A stretch of DNA of 64,000 nt, from NCBI GenBank assembly GCA_022702545.1, contig JAHRBC010000004.1, positions 5,052,001 through 5,116,000 on the forward strand. The letters run 5' to 3'. Both the position numbers and the translations under genes were made by a program. Source of the stretch: Phycomyces nitens. Lineage: Eukaryota > Mucoromycota > Mucoromycetes > Mucorales > Phycomycetaceae. A model generated the notes under the pieces. It searched no databases and was not told where the DNA came from. It saw only the letters and a program-made list of their open reading frames with translations. Positions 44,964 through 60,149 of this stretch are shown piece by piece (the stretch's first letter is position 1; each line of letters begins with the position of its first letter).

Positions 44964-47929
44964 TTAGAAAGAGTTGGAGAATAAGAGACAAGAAGACTCT
45001 ATTGTTAATCAATGACCAGGAGAGGTCCAGAGTTTCTGTCGTTTCTCCTCGTGTTTTTATAAGCTTGGTTACAGGAACATATATATGAACTATTTGTTTC
45101 ATTATCCGCCTCTGGGATAAAACTATGCTCAAAAGAACCGCGAGTAACATAATATAATATATATATAATTATTGTCTGGACTCTTTAATGTTATTTTTAA
45201 AGGGCTATTTGGTTAATAAGACTATTTAGATTGATGGGCCTTGATATTGAATACAGCAAATACAGACAAGACCAAGAGTCTATTGCTTGTATGACTTTGG
45301 TAAAATAAACAATAAAAAAAAAGGCTCCTAGACAGATATTTTTATTAGAATGAGTGTAACCTAGGCTGGGTCCTCAGTATTGGTCAGTATGGGATCATCG
45401 AACCCCTTGTAAAATAAAAATAAAATAAAGATATATATATATATACTCGCTACAGAACATAATCTATATATCTCTAGGGTTCTAGTCTGAAAATAGCAAA
45501 CCAGCTTAATAACTATTACAGCCACTATATACTTTTGAGGAAATCAAGCCCTGTATTGCCTATTTTATGACAGTAGTCCAGATGGCAAAGACACCAATTT
45601 ATCCTGCTCCAGAATTTATTGGGTCTAAAAAAGATTGATTGATAATTATGTATATATTAATATTGCTTTTAATAGCATTACCTGACCAAACAGCCAAATA
45701 ACCTGTATATTATACAAGTTTGGTTTTCTCGGTAAATACAGCCGTTTCTCTTGATTTGCTGAAAATAATTTACTGATTTACCAATACTAATTTCATAAAC
45801 TGAGCTAACTAAAGTTAATAAACTGAAGCTAAATTGAGGCCGAAAAAACCATTTTAAATGGATTTCAGGAACCAAAAGACTAATTATCCATACTGACGTT
45901 TTCTGTCCAGTAAATATAGCTTTAAATAGGAGCCATACACAAGCAGTTTCCAACCGATTCTCTAATGGCAAAACAATTGTTTGTAATTACTTGCTAGTAA
46001 ATACCAAATACCTCTATACCTTGTCCAACCTGACATTAGTCTCGTATATTGGGTCATATTCATAAATACTTGAATATTCTAATCTTTCAAACCGGCAATT
46101 AGTCAGTACGCCTGCTAAAATAATTTCTCGGTACTCTTGTCTGTTTGTCTAACCATTTATCAAGTCAGATTGGTCCCTTGCAATAAATACGTCCAAGATA
46201 TCAAAAGGAAATGTGTCTTATAGATTGTGGCAAGCCGTTTTATAAGCTATATAAAAAAAGTTAATTAGCTTATATCAACAACTGGTCAGAATTGAAAGCC
46301 TTATATTTCCTTGGTATGCTTTCGATGCACTAAATAACAATATTTGATAACTGTGGTAGTCAACTGACAGAGATGACAAGCTATCAAAAAGGCAATACTG
46401 GCTTAAAGCTGGGACTTTTATTCACAGTTTAGACTATTCTAAATATCTTTAATATAATCAAATTTAATGTCTTTCTGGGTGTTGTACTCAAAATAAGGGA
46501 TAGTGTAGCCACAAATATTAAATCTATTGAGAATTCTAGAGCTCATAAGAAATCATCCAAAGTATAGAAAAGCCTTTTATATATATATATATTATAGAGT
46601 TGACTTTGTTCTAACAAATGTAGAATGAATATTTCGTCATGAAATAAGTTTCAAGACTATAGGATTAACAAGGTAACAGTTGCCAAAAAGACAAAGGATG
46701 TGCTTTACTTTTTTAAATACATATATAGTAATAAGTTTATTTATTCCTTTATCTCTCGTGTCTTTCTATCCAACGTTAGTCATGTTTTTCTTCTTCTAAT
46801 TATGCGGTAATTTTGGAGGGATATTATGATAAATTTAACCAATGACAAATAATATAATAAAATGCAGAAACTTTGGGTACCAGCAGTGGATAGCCTCCAT
46901 ATATTTGATTCTTACTTTATTAGCAAACTATATGTCGTACCTAATACAATTAGTATTGGCTCTGTTACTACTACAAGTGCATTACTATTTGCAATGTTTG
47001 GCAAAAATATAATTTATGCAGTGAGTGCTCCTATGGAATTCTAAGATGGCAATAATAAAGATTATTTATTGATAGTTAAAAGGGTAGAGGATCTTATCAT
47101 TATAGTCTCAATACAAGTACAATGTAAAATAATTCATACGAGAAAAGGTAATATATATTTTTTAATAATATCTATAGTCTTTATTTCTTGTAAAAGTCTT
47201 TTTGGCATTAATTTAAAAAACAAACAAATAATATTCTCGGTTGGAAACTAGCTTGTAAGAAAACAGTTTCATGTATATTCTTTGGTTTGAATAAAATAAA
47301 CACCACAAAAACAATATGACTCAAGTATTTTAAATTGTGTTTGTCTAGTTACTTTGGATGATGTTGATAACATTTGGTATTTCTATTATATAAGGACTAG
47401 AACATTTACCTTTGATCAACTAGACTAATGTTTTTTTTTGTTGGCTACAAAACTAATATTGAAGGTTATGGAACTATATAGTCCAATATAATCATATGCA
47501 ACTACCCAATATATATATTGAGTATAGCATATTTCCATGATAATATATTTTAATCAACTACATTTATATTATTACAAAGCATATAAGAAACAACGATTTG
47601 CATTAAAATAATCATAATTTATACAGCTATTAATCGCATTTGATAATATCATATATAAATATATATAGCAATGTCATATATACAAAATAGATAGATACTG
47701 GGCAATAAAACAAATATAATGGTCTATGTTTCTGGACAATTTTTCTTTTATATTTATTTTACAGAAGCTCTGATATTTTGTTTGCAATCTTTTGTCTGTG
47801 AGACCATGTAATTGATTTACATTGAGTTCCAATGGGCTAAACCCACTTCAAATGGTATTCTATAGCATTATTTGTTCAAAAATTGTTTAAATTCTTCAAG
47901 ACTATTTGGCTGGAATCTTTTTGGCTCTC
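44964..47929. other. Intergenic, AT-rich, no gene recognised
   Basis: About 3 kb of AT-rich DNA with TA runs (about 45428-45445 and 46578-46593). Short frames such as those near 45678-45971 and 46862-47251 lack any motif. The first 150 bp should contain the promoter of the secreted-protein gene. Confidence 0.55.
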
Positions 47930-48560
47930 TTTATTCTCTAGGGCATGTCTAAATACTCTCTCTGATTGAAATCAAGTCTGTACACAAACCACTTTATCAC
48001 CAACTCTCCATTCTTTTGGTACTATTTTAGCATTTTATTCCAATGACATTGAGTATCATTTTGGTAAAAGAGGAAATAATTGTCTTGCTCATACTCTAGA
48101 CAGTTTTTGGAAAGGAACTAATGTGCCTTGAAGTATATTCATATACTTCTATTGTTTAATGTCACCGCTGATTATCTTCATTGAACCAACACCACCCGAC
48201 CAGATACATCTCTGAATCATGGCATATTCTACACCACCTTGAATTATAGAACGTATACAATTTGTTTTATACTTTCTGACTAGAGACGTCAGACTCACAC
48301 ATTCTTGCACATTGGAAAAAGTACAAATATTTATTCATCTTTTTTGAATATCGGGCCAAGGCAAGGCGGTATATGCGATGATGCTCAGCAGAATCATGGC
48401 TTTTATACAGCTATGCAAGACTTTATATAAAGAGTCTGTATAGTTGCATGCATCCTATTTTAACAAATTTACGCCCATTATGCTGATCAACATATCCAAA
48501 CCAGCAGCCCAATGTTTCATGCCTCTCTTCCCAAAGCCCGCGACTCTCATTCACCAAATG
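47930..48560 (-). pseudogene. Tc1/mariner-type transposase relic 2
   Basis: The minus strand shows eroded pieces of a Tc1-like DDE domain: QGGVEYAMIQRCIWSGGVG (about 48180-48245) matches the HGGGsvMVWGcf..GvG block, with KIISGDIK and KYMNILQGTLVPF next. Then in another frame comes FYQNDTQCHWNKMLK (about 48040-48085), matching the FQqDNdPcHTsk catalytic block with its Asp retained in QND. Stops and frameshifts are frequent. This relic is older and belongs to a different branch than the one at 29.6-30.8 kb. Confidence 0.55.
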
Positions 48561-48959
48561 TTCTAGATGGTCCATAGTCTATTTGTAGCTGTTGCTTCTG
48601 CATATAGTACGGCGTGATATGCTGTATAACTCACATATGGTTGACACTCTTGCTCTTTTCCCAAAAGTACCAACAAATATCCCTCGGGCTTTAACTGGGG
48701 TTTTACTCTACAATATTTCTCAGCAAGGTTTACTAGAAATATGAATAAAAACTAAATGCTGTAAAGAAGAAGAAAGAAAGAAAAAAACTTGGAATTTCAA
48801 CGTTTTACCCTTTCAGAATTTACCCCACTGTATAAAATTATGGGATCGACAAAAAACCAATCAGTTTTTGATATATTATTATTATTATTATTTAAAAGAG
48901 AGAGAGAGACTTGAAAGTAACCCGCTCTGGGTATGAGGGACAATTATAGACATTTTATT

Positions 48960-50278
48960 TTAATATATTTTTACAGTTGAAGACATCTTTATGGACCGGA
49001 TTTGATGACAATGGGATGAAAGGTTATGCAGTGACTTTGAGCTGATCGACAATCCAATTAACTCGATACTTTCCAATCCGTGTGGTTCACAGATTTTATC
49101 CTCGAACCAAAATTTCTTTACTTCAAAGCTTGCCATCTTTAGACGAGGGCATTTTGATAATATTGGTCTGAAATTGATTCCACCGTTCAAATATCGGATC
49201 TTGAGATCTTTCAAATAAGGAGCCGTGTCTAGATCGAGTGCAAAGCACCGTTTCCCTACTGGACTGTTGAGATCCAGGTGTAAGGTCTCGAGAGTATGTT
49301 GCAGAGCAGGTATAAGGGATAATAGAGTCGTTGCCATATTATCATGCTGTCTAAAATTGACCGAGACTGTCAAGGAAAGATGCCTGAGTGGAAAACTCAA
49401 TAGGCCCTGTAGACTGCAGATGGCGTCGTATATGTGTCGTCCACTTGTGTCTCTGATGTGTATATTGGCATTTTCTACATTATTTAGATACTCCTTTAAA
49501 AAGCTGTTGCGGCTGTAATAATATGATGGAGGTTCAGGGGCTGGTGAGCTGGATACGTCAATTGTGTCAAAAATAATGGAGTGCAGGGATGGGAATTTTT
49601 TGGCGCAATAATGAGATAATTTGTAGGGAATAAATCCATTCTTGATCTCCAGAGTTTTGAGATTAACTGGGGTAACCGTTGTCTCCCGGCCTTGTGGAAT
49701 ATCTGAATCGATGTCTATACTATGTAGCCCAAGGTCGGCCAGATTTGGGAGACAGTGAAAGAGTTCATCAAGCTCTTTACATGACAAGGTGCCTATTGAT
49801 TGATCAATTAAATGAGTTGCGATTCGACAAAGTTTGATAGCATTTAATAAACCTTACATGATTCTCCAAAAGAGCACAAGTTTAACCTTGTCAGAGAACT
49901 CCAACCGTGTACTTGTTCAAAAAGTATTGATGTCGGAATGCACTTTTCATCAAAATCAAATTGGAGACCTTTGATATTGGGGAAATAGCTTTGGGCATTA
50001 TTTATATTGTCTGTATGGGAGTCTTTGGAATTGTCGGTGGCAATTCTGTTGTAGATAAGGTGGAGAGAAGACGAGTGATATCCATAATCTGCCCAGTATG
50101 CTTTTTCGATCTCTTGTAGGTTTTTTAGCTTGTGAAGGGAAACCAGCATATTCTTCCACCGAAAATATTCAAATATTTGAGACCATTCCTTGCTGACTTC
50201 TGAGCAGGCTCTGATTTCCTTATCAACCAAGGAGGCTGTAATGATTGACAAGACTTCGTGGGGTAATTTTGATAACAT
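48960..50278 (-). CDS. F-box/leucine-rich repeat protein A
   Basis: Two exons (49858-50278 and 48960-49792, intron of 65 bp) give 417 residues. The N-terminus LSKLPHEVLSIITASLVDK is an F-box, which docks to Skp1 in SCF ubiquitin ligases; SEVSKEWSQIF follows. The rest has irregular leucine-rich repeats (LKTLEIKNGFIP, LRHLSLTVSV, LETLHLDLNSP, LESIELIGLSI, IRSIKMSSTV), the substrate-recognition part. Exon structure, splice position and motifs match protein B at 52443-53795, so the two are tandem paralogs about 2.2 kb apart. F-box/LRR families are greatly expanded in Mucoromycota; the substrate is unknown. Confidence 0.85.
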
Positions 50279-52442
50279 ATTTTTTTTGGTAGAAGAAAGA
50301 AAGAATAAGTGACCTCTATTATACTTGTAGACTAATGAATAAACCTACGTTTTATTTGTAGGACAGACTCACATTTTGTGTTCTGAATAATAATAATAAA
50401 AAAAAAGTATATTTTTAGACCAGTAGCACAATAAAAACTGGAATATATAGTGTGAGGCTGGGTCAGATACTTTGCTACTCGTGTACAGATAGGCTACATG
50501 TTTTCCAAAGTTATACGATCGTCAGGTTGTAAATTTAGATTATCCCAACATCATTTTTGTACAGTACACCAGATGAGCAATGTTTTGTGGCTGGTCTACA
50601 CAATCAGATTGAGTGAAATATTGAATGGATTTCTCATCACCCTGATTTTATTGGCTTTTGACCATTTACCCTGAATTTAAGCTATTCCAGCCGTCTTTAA
50701 TCTTCTGCAGAAAATACCCACGAGGTCTTCGGCTGCAACCTGAGTCCATTATGTAATATTCTCTTCTGGTGAGGCTTCGGTGATAGTATCTTTGCCCATA
50801 ATTGGGCATATCCTCTATCCTCTCTAAAATAGGCATATCAAAGCAAAAATGGCTTTTTATACTTGAATTTCCAACAAGAAGGGTATCTACTGAATATAAT
50901 GTTTATTTACCATTGACATGCATTACCCTGAAACTTCAAGGCTAGGGTTTGTATTAATTGCTGAACAATTTTGATGCAGACAAACAAATAAAAGTTACAT
51001 GGTGACTATTGCAATGTATAATATTGTACCAATAAGCCATTATACTTGTTAATTTCTGGCAGGGTACACTTTTTTATTGCATGTGAATTATCTATTGAAT
51101 TTCTTGATTTTCATAATGACAAGAAGCAATGTTATTCTATAAATTCTACTGTGGTCCGGGAAGCCTAATGACATATTGCTTGTATATTTTATTTTATTTT
51201 TGCAGCATCCGCTTTTGTTTCTTGAGATGTATTAGGAACAGCAGCAAGCTTTTCTGGATCTGGACTTCCTTTTTATTTCGCTTTTTTTTTTAACTTTATT
51301 TCTTCTTTATATTTGCTTTCAAGCTCGACTCATAATACTCTTTGTATCATTGAGAATATGTACTGTAGACTATCCTTGTCATAAGATCTGTCAAATAAAA
51401 TAATAAAGAAAATATGGATGAGAAATACGGGGGCAAAGTATATAATACTATTATCTAGGCATATTTCTAGTCATTTGCTCATCTACACAATTGTGATTTA
51501 AACAAAGAAAAAGAACATTAGCACCCTATCCAGACCTTTTCTCTCTTTATTTCATATACTCAAAATTGTCTTTAAAGACATATGGTCTTTCTTTGATACC
51601 ATTTATGGCTGTAAATATAAGGCCGTATAAGCAAGGGCTCTGATTGTCTTGGACACAAATTGGTTGTTTTGTTCTCATTCGTTATTTTTGATGAGTACCA
51701 GATTCCGGATGAGTAAATCAAGCCACACATTAACCATAAAATAACGTGAAATTGAAGTTCATCGGGTAAGAGTGTGCGTTGAACTTTGTTTGTATGTGGC
51801 AAATCCTACAAGATACCATAAATGAACAAGAATGCGGATTCTATTCCATCTCTCTATAAATTTTGTGTAAATAAATCATGCTTTAAAGATAGTATCTGGC
51901 CGGAAAGTTTTTTTTTCCTAGTTTGGTTGCTCATCTTCTATATAATCCTTATGGATATATTTGATTCGGATGGAATACATCTATAAATACATGATAAACC
52001 TTAAAAAATATATATTGCCAGCCTAGAGGATCTTACAAAGGTACTTGATTCTAAATTACCAATATGTAAAGGATGGAAATGAGAACATAAAAAATGTACC
52101 AAATATATCAAGTAAGGCTTGGTTGAATGTATAGAACCACTCATTATATTATTTCCAATTGACCAAAAATACTAGCCACAGTTTCATTAAAGCAAATTAA
52201 CTATCATTCAACAGATTTCAAGCCAATTCTGCTGCTGGTAAATATAACAAACTTCATTAATTCCAAGTCATTAAACTTTGCAATAAAGAAGATCTTTATT
52301 AGTTTATGATACACTTTAATATCCTGTGATTTTCAATGGTATAGAACGACTTGTTTTCTGTAAAAGGTAAAAGATAAAAAAAAAAGACATTTGAATTTGA
52401 CTGATAATATTCTGACTATTTTGTGTAGCATTTTGTAGAATA
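50279..52442. other. Intergenic between the two F-box genes
   Basis: AT-rich DNA of about 2.2 kb with no supported gene. A 76-codon minus frame near 51572-51802 has no recognisable motif. The promoter of F-box gene A should lie just above 50278. Confidence 0.55.
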
Positions 52443-53795
52443 TTAAGTGGAACAAGAGAAGCGCAGTATACTGAATACATTGCTTCTGTAAAACTTTACG
52501 GTTGGACATAGCGTTACTTTTTGGAGTTTAGTACAACAAGACGAAATATTCTCGAGTGCCTTTGAACTAATGGACAACCCGACTAATTCAAGATTTTCCA
52601 AACCATGTGGTTCGCTTGTCTTATCCTCAAAAGTGAGCAATCTTAATTCCAGTTTTGCTGTCTTGAGTTCAGGACATCGTGGTAAAGTATGGTTTAAATC
52701 TAGTGTGCCTTGTGGATATCGTATTCTTAGAACTTTCAGCCGAGGTGCATGGATTATATGGAGCTGGAAAGAAGTGATTCCTGGTGGGTTTGATAGATCT
52801 AAATGTAGACTCTCGAGTGTATTTTCCAAGGCAGGTATATATTTGATTAGACGCAGAATTGCCGTACCCGTCTCAAAATGAACCGATGCAGTCAACGAAA
52901 GATGCTTGAGTGGAAAGCTTGTCAAGTCGCACAAACTACGGGTGGTCCTTTTAATGTGCTGTCCACTTGTATATTTGATCCGTACAGTAGCGGTTTCCAA
53001 GGCACAGAGATATGACCTGGCCATGTCGTTTCGACTGTAAGGATCCATTGAGAAAAATTGAGCTGGATAGCCAAGATCTTCCGTCATGTCAAAAGTAATA
53101 GAGCGTAGAGCCGGGAATATCTTTCCATGGTTTTCAGACATTCTTTTTGGTATACTACAATTTTTGATCTCGAGATGTCTGAGTTTAGCTGGAGGCACTG
53201 TATATTGTCGTCTTGCACAGTTTGTATCGATATTCATTCTCTCTAATCCCAAGTATGTCATGCTTGGAAGATTATCGAATAAGGTGTCAACAGTATTACA
53301 TGGTAATGTGCCTATATACTAAATGAGTAAGCAAATTCAAGCAACTTGCGTATCCAAAAACTCACGTAATTTACCAATGCACGACAGGTTAATATGGGTT
53401 AGAGAAATCCAGTCATGAACGTATTGAAAAAGTATTGGTACTGGAAGCAAACTTTTATGGAATTCAAATGAGAGTCTCTTGATATTTGGGAAATGACTTT
53501 GGGCACATTGAATGTTCTTGATGTGATATTCTATGAACTTGTCGGTATTTTCGCCCTTGTCGCCCTTGTAAATAAGGCACAGAGAAATTGCTTGACGTCC
53601 ATGGACTTCCCAGTATCCTTCTTTATGTTTTTGCAATCGTCTCAACTGGGGAACGGTTACTACCATATGCGTCCACCAAAATTCTTCAAAAGTCTTATGC
53701 CATTCCTTGGAGACTTTCATACAATTCCTTATATCCCTGCCATAAAAAGACGATGTGATGATTGCTAGAACCTCGCGGGGTAATTTGGATATCAT
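52443..53795 (-). CDS. F-box/leucine-rich repeat protein B
   Basis: Two exons (53366-53795 and 52443-53311, intron of 54 bp) give 432 residues. The F-box starts at residue 3 (SKLPREVLAIITSSFYGRD, then MKVSKEWHKTF). LRR-like segments follow (LRHLEIKNCSIP, LKHLSLTASVHF, LESLHLDLSNP, LKVLRIRYPQG, LENLELVGLSIS). It is a clear paralog of protein A with the intron at the same place. It carries a C-terminal extension of about 15 residues (after PTVKFY) not present in A. Likely a substrate receptor of an SCF ubiquitin ligase. Confidence 0.85.
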
Positions 53796-54725
53796 TTTAA
53801 ACGGAAAAGAAATGTTAAGAAGCTTTAGTAAACCTGCATAAATGAGTTTGAGATTTATTTGTATTACAAAAACATGGCTTAGATTCCAAGCCTTTATTCA
53901 TATGTTTTGAATAACAGGAATACATGCTCATAATTCTGGTCGACAGATATCACAAGTACGAATGTATTGCTGGGTCCATGTTATCTTGGGAACCAAAGCC
54001 AAATTTCTATACAAAAAAAAATACAGCATTTACCCTCTCTGTCTTGACATGGAACCTTGCAAAAGTGTTGGAGTGCATATAATAAATTTTGGGGGTTTTG
54101 TAAATTATCAAGATTTGCCCACACCAAAAAATAGAAATCACGATCTTTGGCTTGTTTCAACTTATTCTCAAAAAAAATGGCAATTTTTTGTGAAAAATAG
54201 CGATTGCATATTTAAAATCACATCTTCTTGTTGGCTGTTTTGGTGATATAACAGTATAGAGTATATTTGAGTGGTGTATTAACAAGAAATATACAATTAT
54301 TATTTACAAAGGCTTTTATATATATATATATATATTCTTGTAATGCTATACCCTTATATCAGCTGGTATTTGGCTTATGGAACCAAAAAAATCGAAACTT
54401 TTACTCTTCCTAAAAAGGCAGGTTTTACTTTATTGTTACATAGACATCCTATTAAGGTAGTTTTTTTTTTGCAAAGTCAAACTTGAATGATTTTTTTCTT
54501 GCTTATTTACAGAACCATCTATTCCTTAGTCTTTTGTTTTGGATCTCTGGTGGTGCTGTCTCTAAGCAATAGATTGTACCAATACAACTAACAGAAAATG
54601 CAGGACTACATTGGTTACTAGGCTTATCTTTTTATACATTGTATTGTTATGAAATGCGGACCATTACTATTGTTTTTATATATGCAAATATATTTATTTA
54701 TGTGGTAAATGACATTTTGGGCGAG
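53796..54725. other. Intergenic, no gene recognised
   Basis: AT-rich. A 94-codon plus frame (53962-54246) is Trp/Phe/Lys-rich without a known motif and was not called. TA run at about 54317-54333. Confidence 0.5.
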
Positions 54726-56354
<1,629 letters not shown>

Positions 56355-57972
56355 TGTGGCGGTTATATTACGAAAGAAGGGTTGTAGGCTAAGAAAAAAA
56401 AAGCAAGGAAGGGTGTTGTCTTCTTGTTTATTGATATAAAGAAGAAGATGGGGTGGATCTGGAATTGGTTTTTATTTTGCCATTATAGCTTTGTTTTTTT
56501 TTAAACCAGCGCCAATGTTGACCACAGACTCTTTATTCAGAACACCGTGGTTACACAATCATGTCCGGTGAACGTATGACTGTTCAATGCCTTGTTCGGG
56601 CCGAGGGTTGTCAACCTGGGGCAAAGATCACTGGTATTAATTTAGGGTTGCGGACCGCACTGTTTTTTAGACAGTCCTATGGCCGGACAATGGTGTATAC
56701 TGGTGACTCCTGTAAATGTATGCTGGAGTGAGCCACAGGCAATGATTTGAATGACCGCTCCGTAAAATGAAAGGTTTATCCATGGGGGTGCTGAGTAGAA
56801 AGACAAGACTGCCCAGCATTTGCCCAGTGTATATAGATGTTGAGCCGAATTCAGAGATATTATTATTAGCCATATGGTCATGGCTGCAAGGATTCATGCA
56901 TATGCTTGAGCTGGGGCTATCTTTGGTGCCAACATCTGGGTACCATGAAATAGGCTTTTGGCTGATTGATTTACAAATTGACAAATCCTGGTGCTTTATC
57001 ATTGTCATATCCGGCTATTTCCCATAAATCACTGCAAATCTGTCTTTCTCTTTCCCTCTCTTTCTCTTTCTGACATATATGGCCCCGGGATTGTTATTGC
57101 GTGTGGGACCAATAATAGTGTGATACGGGATATTCCGAAAGCAAAATGGCTGTGGGATATTCATCCAAATCACTTGTATATTGGGACCCTGCGTTTTATG
57201 TGTGTTTCTTTTGATACAGATTTGACCAGACTATTGTTGGGTTGGGAAAATACGGAAAGATGAGGTATGTAACATAGTGGGGTCAATGAGGGGATATCAA
57301 TACCCGGATCTCTCCACATTAGTCCCTGATCAGCCTTACATCTTTCTGTCTAGTTTGATGGTCTTTAAGATAAGATCAAATTCTCTATTCCTAGAACCCC
57401 AGATTAACAAGAGCCCATGACATCATGTAAGGCTCTTGATCACTATAGCAACAACCACAACCGCAGCCACAACAATAATGATAATATATATATTATAATC
57501 TGGATATGGGGTATTTCAAATTCCACACCTTGGATTTGTTGTGGGGTATTTTTCTTTTTTTGAATTTATAGTATATATATAATATTAATATTTATTTACA
57601 TCTCACTCTCATTCTCTTGATCCTTCTTTATGCGATTGAGGAATCCTTTGCATCTCACATTCGATTCGCATTGTTGATTCTAATCCAAAGACTATGATTG
57701 TCTAAACAGCTTAAATCACCAATTGACATTCCATCAAAATCATTCTTTGTCCATAGAAACCAAAAATTACAGGTCTATCTGTTGTCGTGTAACTAAAGAC
57801 ATGGCCAACATACGATTAGTGAAAATAATAAAAAAAGTCTGTGCCTTATGCTTACGTCAGTAGTTCTTTGGTGATGGGTGCGGGCCTTTCATGACTAAAA
57901 AAAAACACAGATGTTCAAAAACATACGATTAAAGCGCTTGCCCTTTATTCTACCCTCTTAACCCAATTCCAA
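56355..57972. other. Intergenic between divergent IDH and COX genes
   Basis: This 1.6-kb spacer contains both promoters. Frames on either strand at 56642-57263 show no recognisable motif. A 56-codon plus frame starting ATGTCCGGTGAACG at 56561 is possible but unsupported. A pyrimidine-rich tract lies at about 57035-57075. Confidence 0.5.
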
Positions 57973-58385
57973 ATGTACGCCAACGTCCTCGCCCGCTCTG
58001 CCCTTAGATCCCGTGTTGCCTCCCGCCAGGTCATGCGTTCTGACTTGTACCATTTCTCCAACAGCAATGGCCAGGTATGACATACCCTGCCCAGAAATTC
58101 CAAGTACAAACCTCTATTATAGAACCTTCCTTTTGATACTACCAACAAGGCTGCCCTTGCCATCAAGATGACCTTGTACCTTGGTGTTGGTTTCGGAGCT
58201 CCTTTTATCGGTAAGTGTATTATTTATAAGCAGAATCAAATTAGAGCAATTAATCATTGGTAAATCCATATATCTAATAGCTGCTGCCTGGCAATTGTAA
58301 GTCTCGACATCTTAAATGTATATGTTATCTTGTACTTACTTCTTCTTCTTCTTCTTTTTTGCTTTATAGCCACAAGGCCGGTTAA
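57973..58385 (+). CDS. COX8: Cytochrome c oxidase subunit VIIc (yeast Cox8)
   Basis: Four exons, two of them 16 nt long (57973-58074, 58123-58210, 58281-58296, 58370-58385), give 73 residues. This is a small nuclear-encoded, single-span subunit of complex IV in the inner mitochondrial membrane. The presequence MYANVLARSALRSRVASRQ is Arg/Ala/Ser-rich. The mature part has the family pattern LPF..TNK.ALAIKMTLYLGVGFGAPF followed by IAAAWQFHKAG, with one membrane helix. The tiny last exons were placed by the need to end in HKAG, which is diagnostic of the family, and by good GT/AG sites. Confidence 0.93.
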
Positions 58386-60149
58386 GCTAGACTCCTACCA
58401 GCCTATTACATATATATACATATATTGTAAAATGAGATCCAATCTCATTTTGTTTCCGACTCTTGATCTTTACTACCGCAGAATAAATCAAAAATGTCAT
58501 AAAGGTTAAATCTCGAGAAGGGTATTATTTTGTATTATGTGTGTAGAGTGAATAATATAAGCCAAGTGGTTTGAGATATGTTATCAAGGTATAAAACATT
58601 CGCAAGTGATGATATACACCATATTGTTGCTTGCGAATTTATCTTGGTGAATCTCAAGACAATTGTGCCCAAAGTGGTTTGTATTCTCAATGTTTATAGC
58701 AGTATATCAGACCAAATATGCATTTATTGTATCTAAGAAAAAGGCTATATTAAGCATTTTCTGCTTTAAAATTTTGTACTAAATGTGTAGAATATGTTAT
58801 GCCCTTGAATCTGCGGTAAAGTATATAAAGCTGCAATATATATATTTAGATGCTTTTCTACCAAAAAAAAAAGATGTTTACACTGACAAGATGTGTGTCT
58901 GTATTTATCCTCTTTGTGTTCTTTCAAACCATTTTCTATACTCCTGTTGCGTTTTTTGGACGTGTAGGAATTATGAGAGTACTGTATTTTTGGTATACAT
59001 ATCCGCTACGATTGTCATAAAACCTCATAAAATGTCTTTTAAGAGCTTTTGCATATATTTGAGCAGGAATATTAACATTTACGGCTGCAATTGATAAGAC
59101 TTTTTCCGACTATATACACTTTCAAAACATGATAGATCCTTCCGTTCCTAGTACGTTGTGAGCGAAACAACTGACATTATACTCATCGTTGGGCCCACAT
59201 CAAGCATATAACTATAATTACTATTCTACAAAATGATGCTTTTGATCAATTCACTTTTTTTGATGTTTTCCCATTATCTGTCCCAGTTTTCAAGACGTTA
59301 TACTACACTCAGAGCTTAAAAGTATGTCTAGAGGGAAACAGAGAGTTTACTTGGCCACATTGTAATATATCTCTAATATATCCAGTCTTTCTCGTTACTT
59401 ACTGATTAACTTTTCCGTATCGATCTTGAAATTACACGCCATGTCAGCCAAATTCTCACAATAAACCTTTACATTATAAAAAACTATGCCATTTTTTTGG
59501 GGGGTGCTAGTAGGCTGAGGCTTCTGTAAAAAGTTATTACTCCTAGCAGAACCTGTCGGAAACCGAGCTATACAAAAGATAGAACAGGCTAACAGGCAGA
59601 AAGTTGTAGATATATTCCTTTATTAAAGATGCTGTTTTCTTGATCATTCTATTAATAAAGCTCCATGGTATTTTCTAGACCGTTTAGTTCTGGATATGTT
59701 TGAGTCGGGCGAGAAGAGATTGGTGTTGTTGCAGAGTGAAAGATAACAATGTTTCATTAATGAGATTGGTTCTTTGAAAACGATACATGGATATTAATTT
59801 GAATGTATTGTTTCAGGAACCCAATTGGTAGCTGCTGACAGAACCAGTCTTTTTGTATTTTATAATAAAACAGCTAATTGCAGATTTATGTATATCATTC
59901 TTAGCTCTGATTCCAATGAATTCTATTTCTCTTTTGTAAAAGCAAATGACGCTTATTTTCAAGTGGTTTATCTGCTATAAACAGATGATGTTTATAAAAT
60001 ATTCTTTACTAGCATAGATTACAAATTTATTACTATATTTTGTTTATTAAATAATATGATAAAGCTATATAAGATGACCAGATATTAATAAAAAAGATCT
60101 TTTATCCCGTCTTTGATTTTGCTTGATACCTGTTTTCCTGGTAGGATTA
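58386..60149. other. Intergenic, AT-rich, no gene recognised
   Basis: About 1.8 kb downstream of the COX gene. A 103-codon plus frame at 58783-59094 has no motif and is not supported. Confidence 0.5.

Noticed and set aside
53962..54246. 94-codon plus-strand frame
   Set aside because: Composition follows A/T runs; no conserved motif.
56642..57263. Overlapping frames on both strands between IDH and COX
   Set aside because: No motif, promoter-like position, and both strands open together by chance.
58783..59094. 103-codon plus-strand frame
   Set aside because: Cys/Tyr/Ile-rich AT-driven composition without domain or start context.
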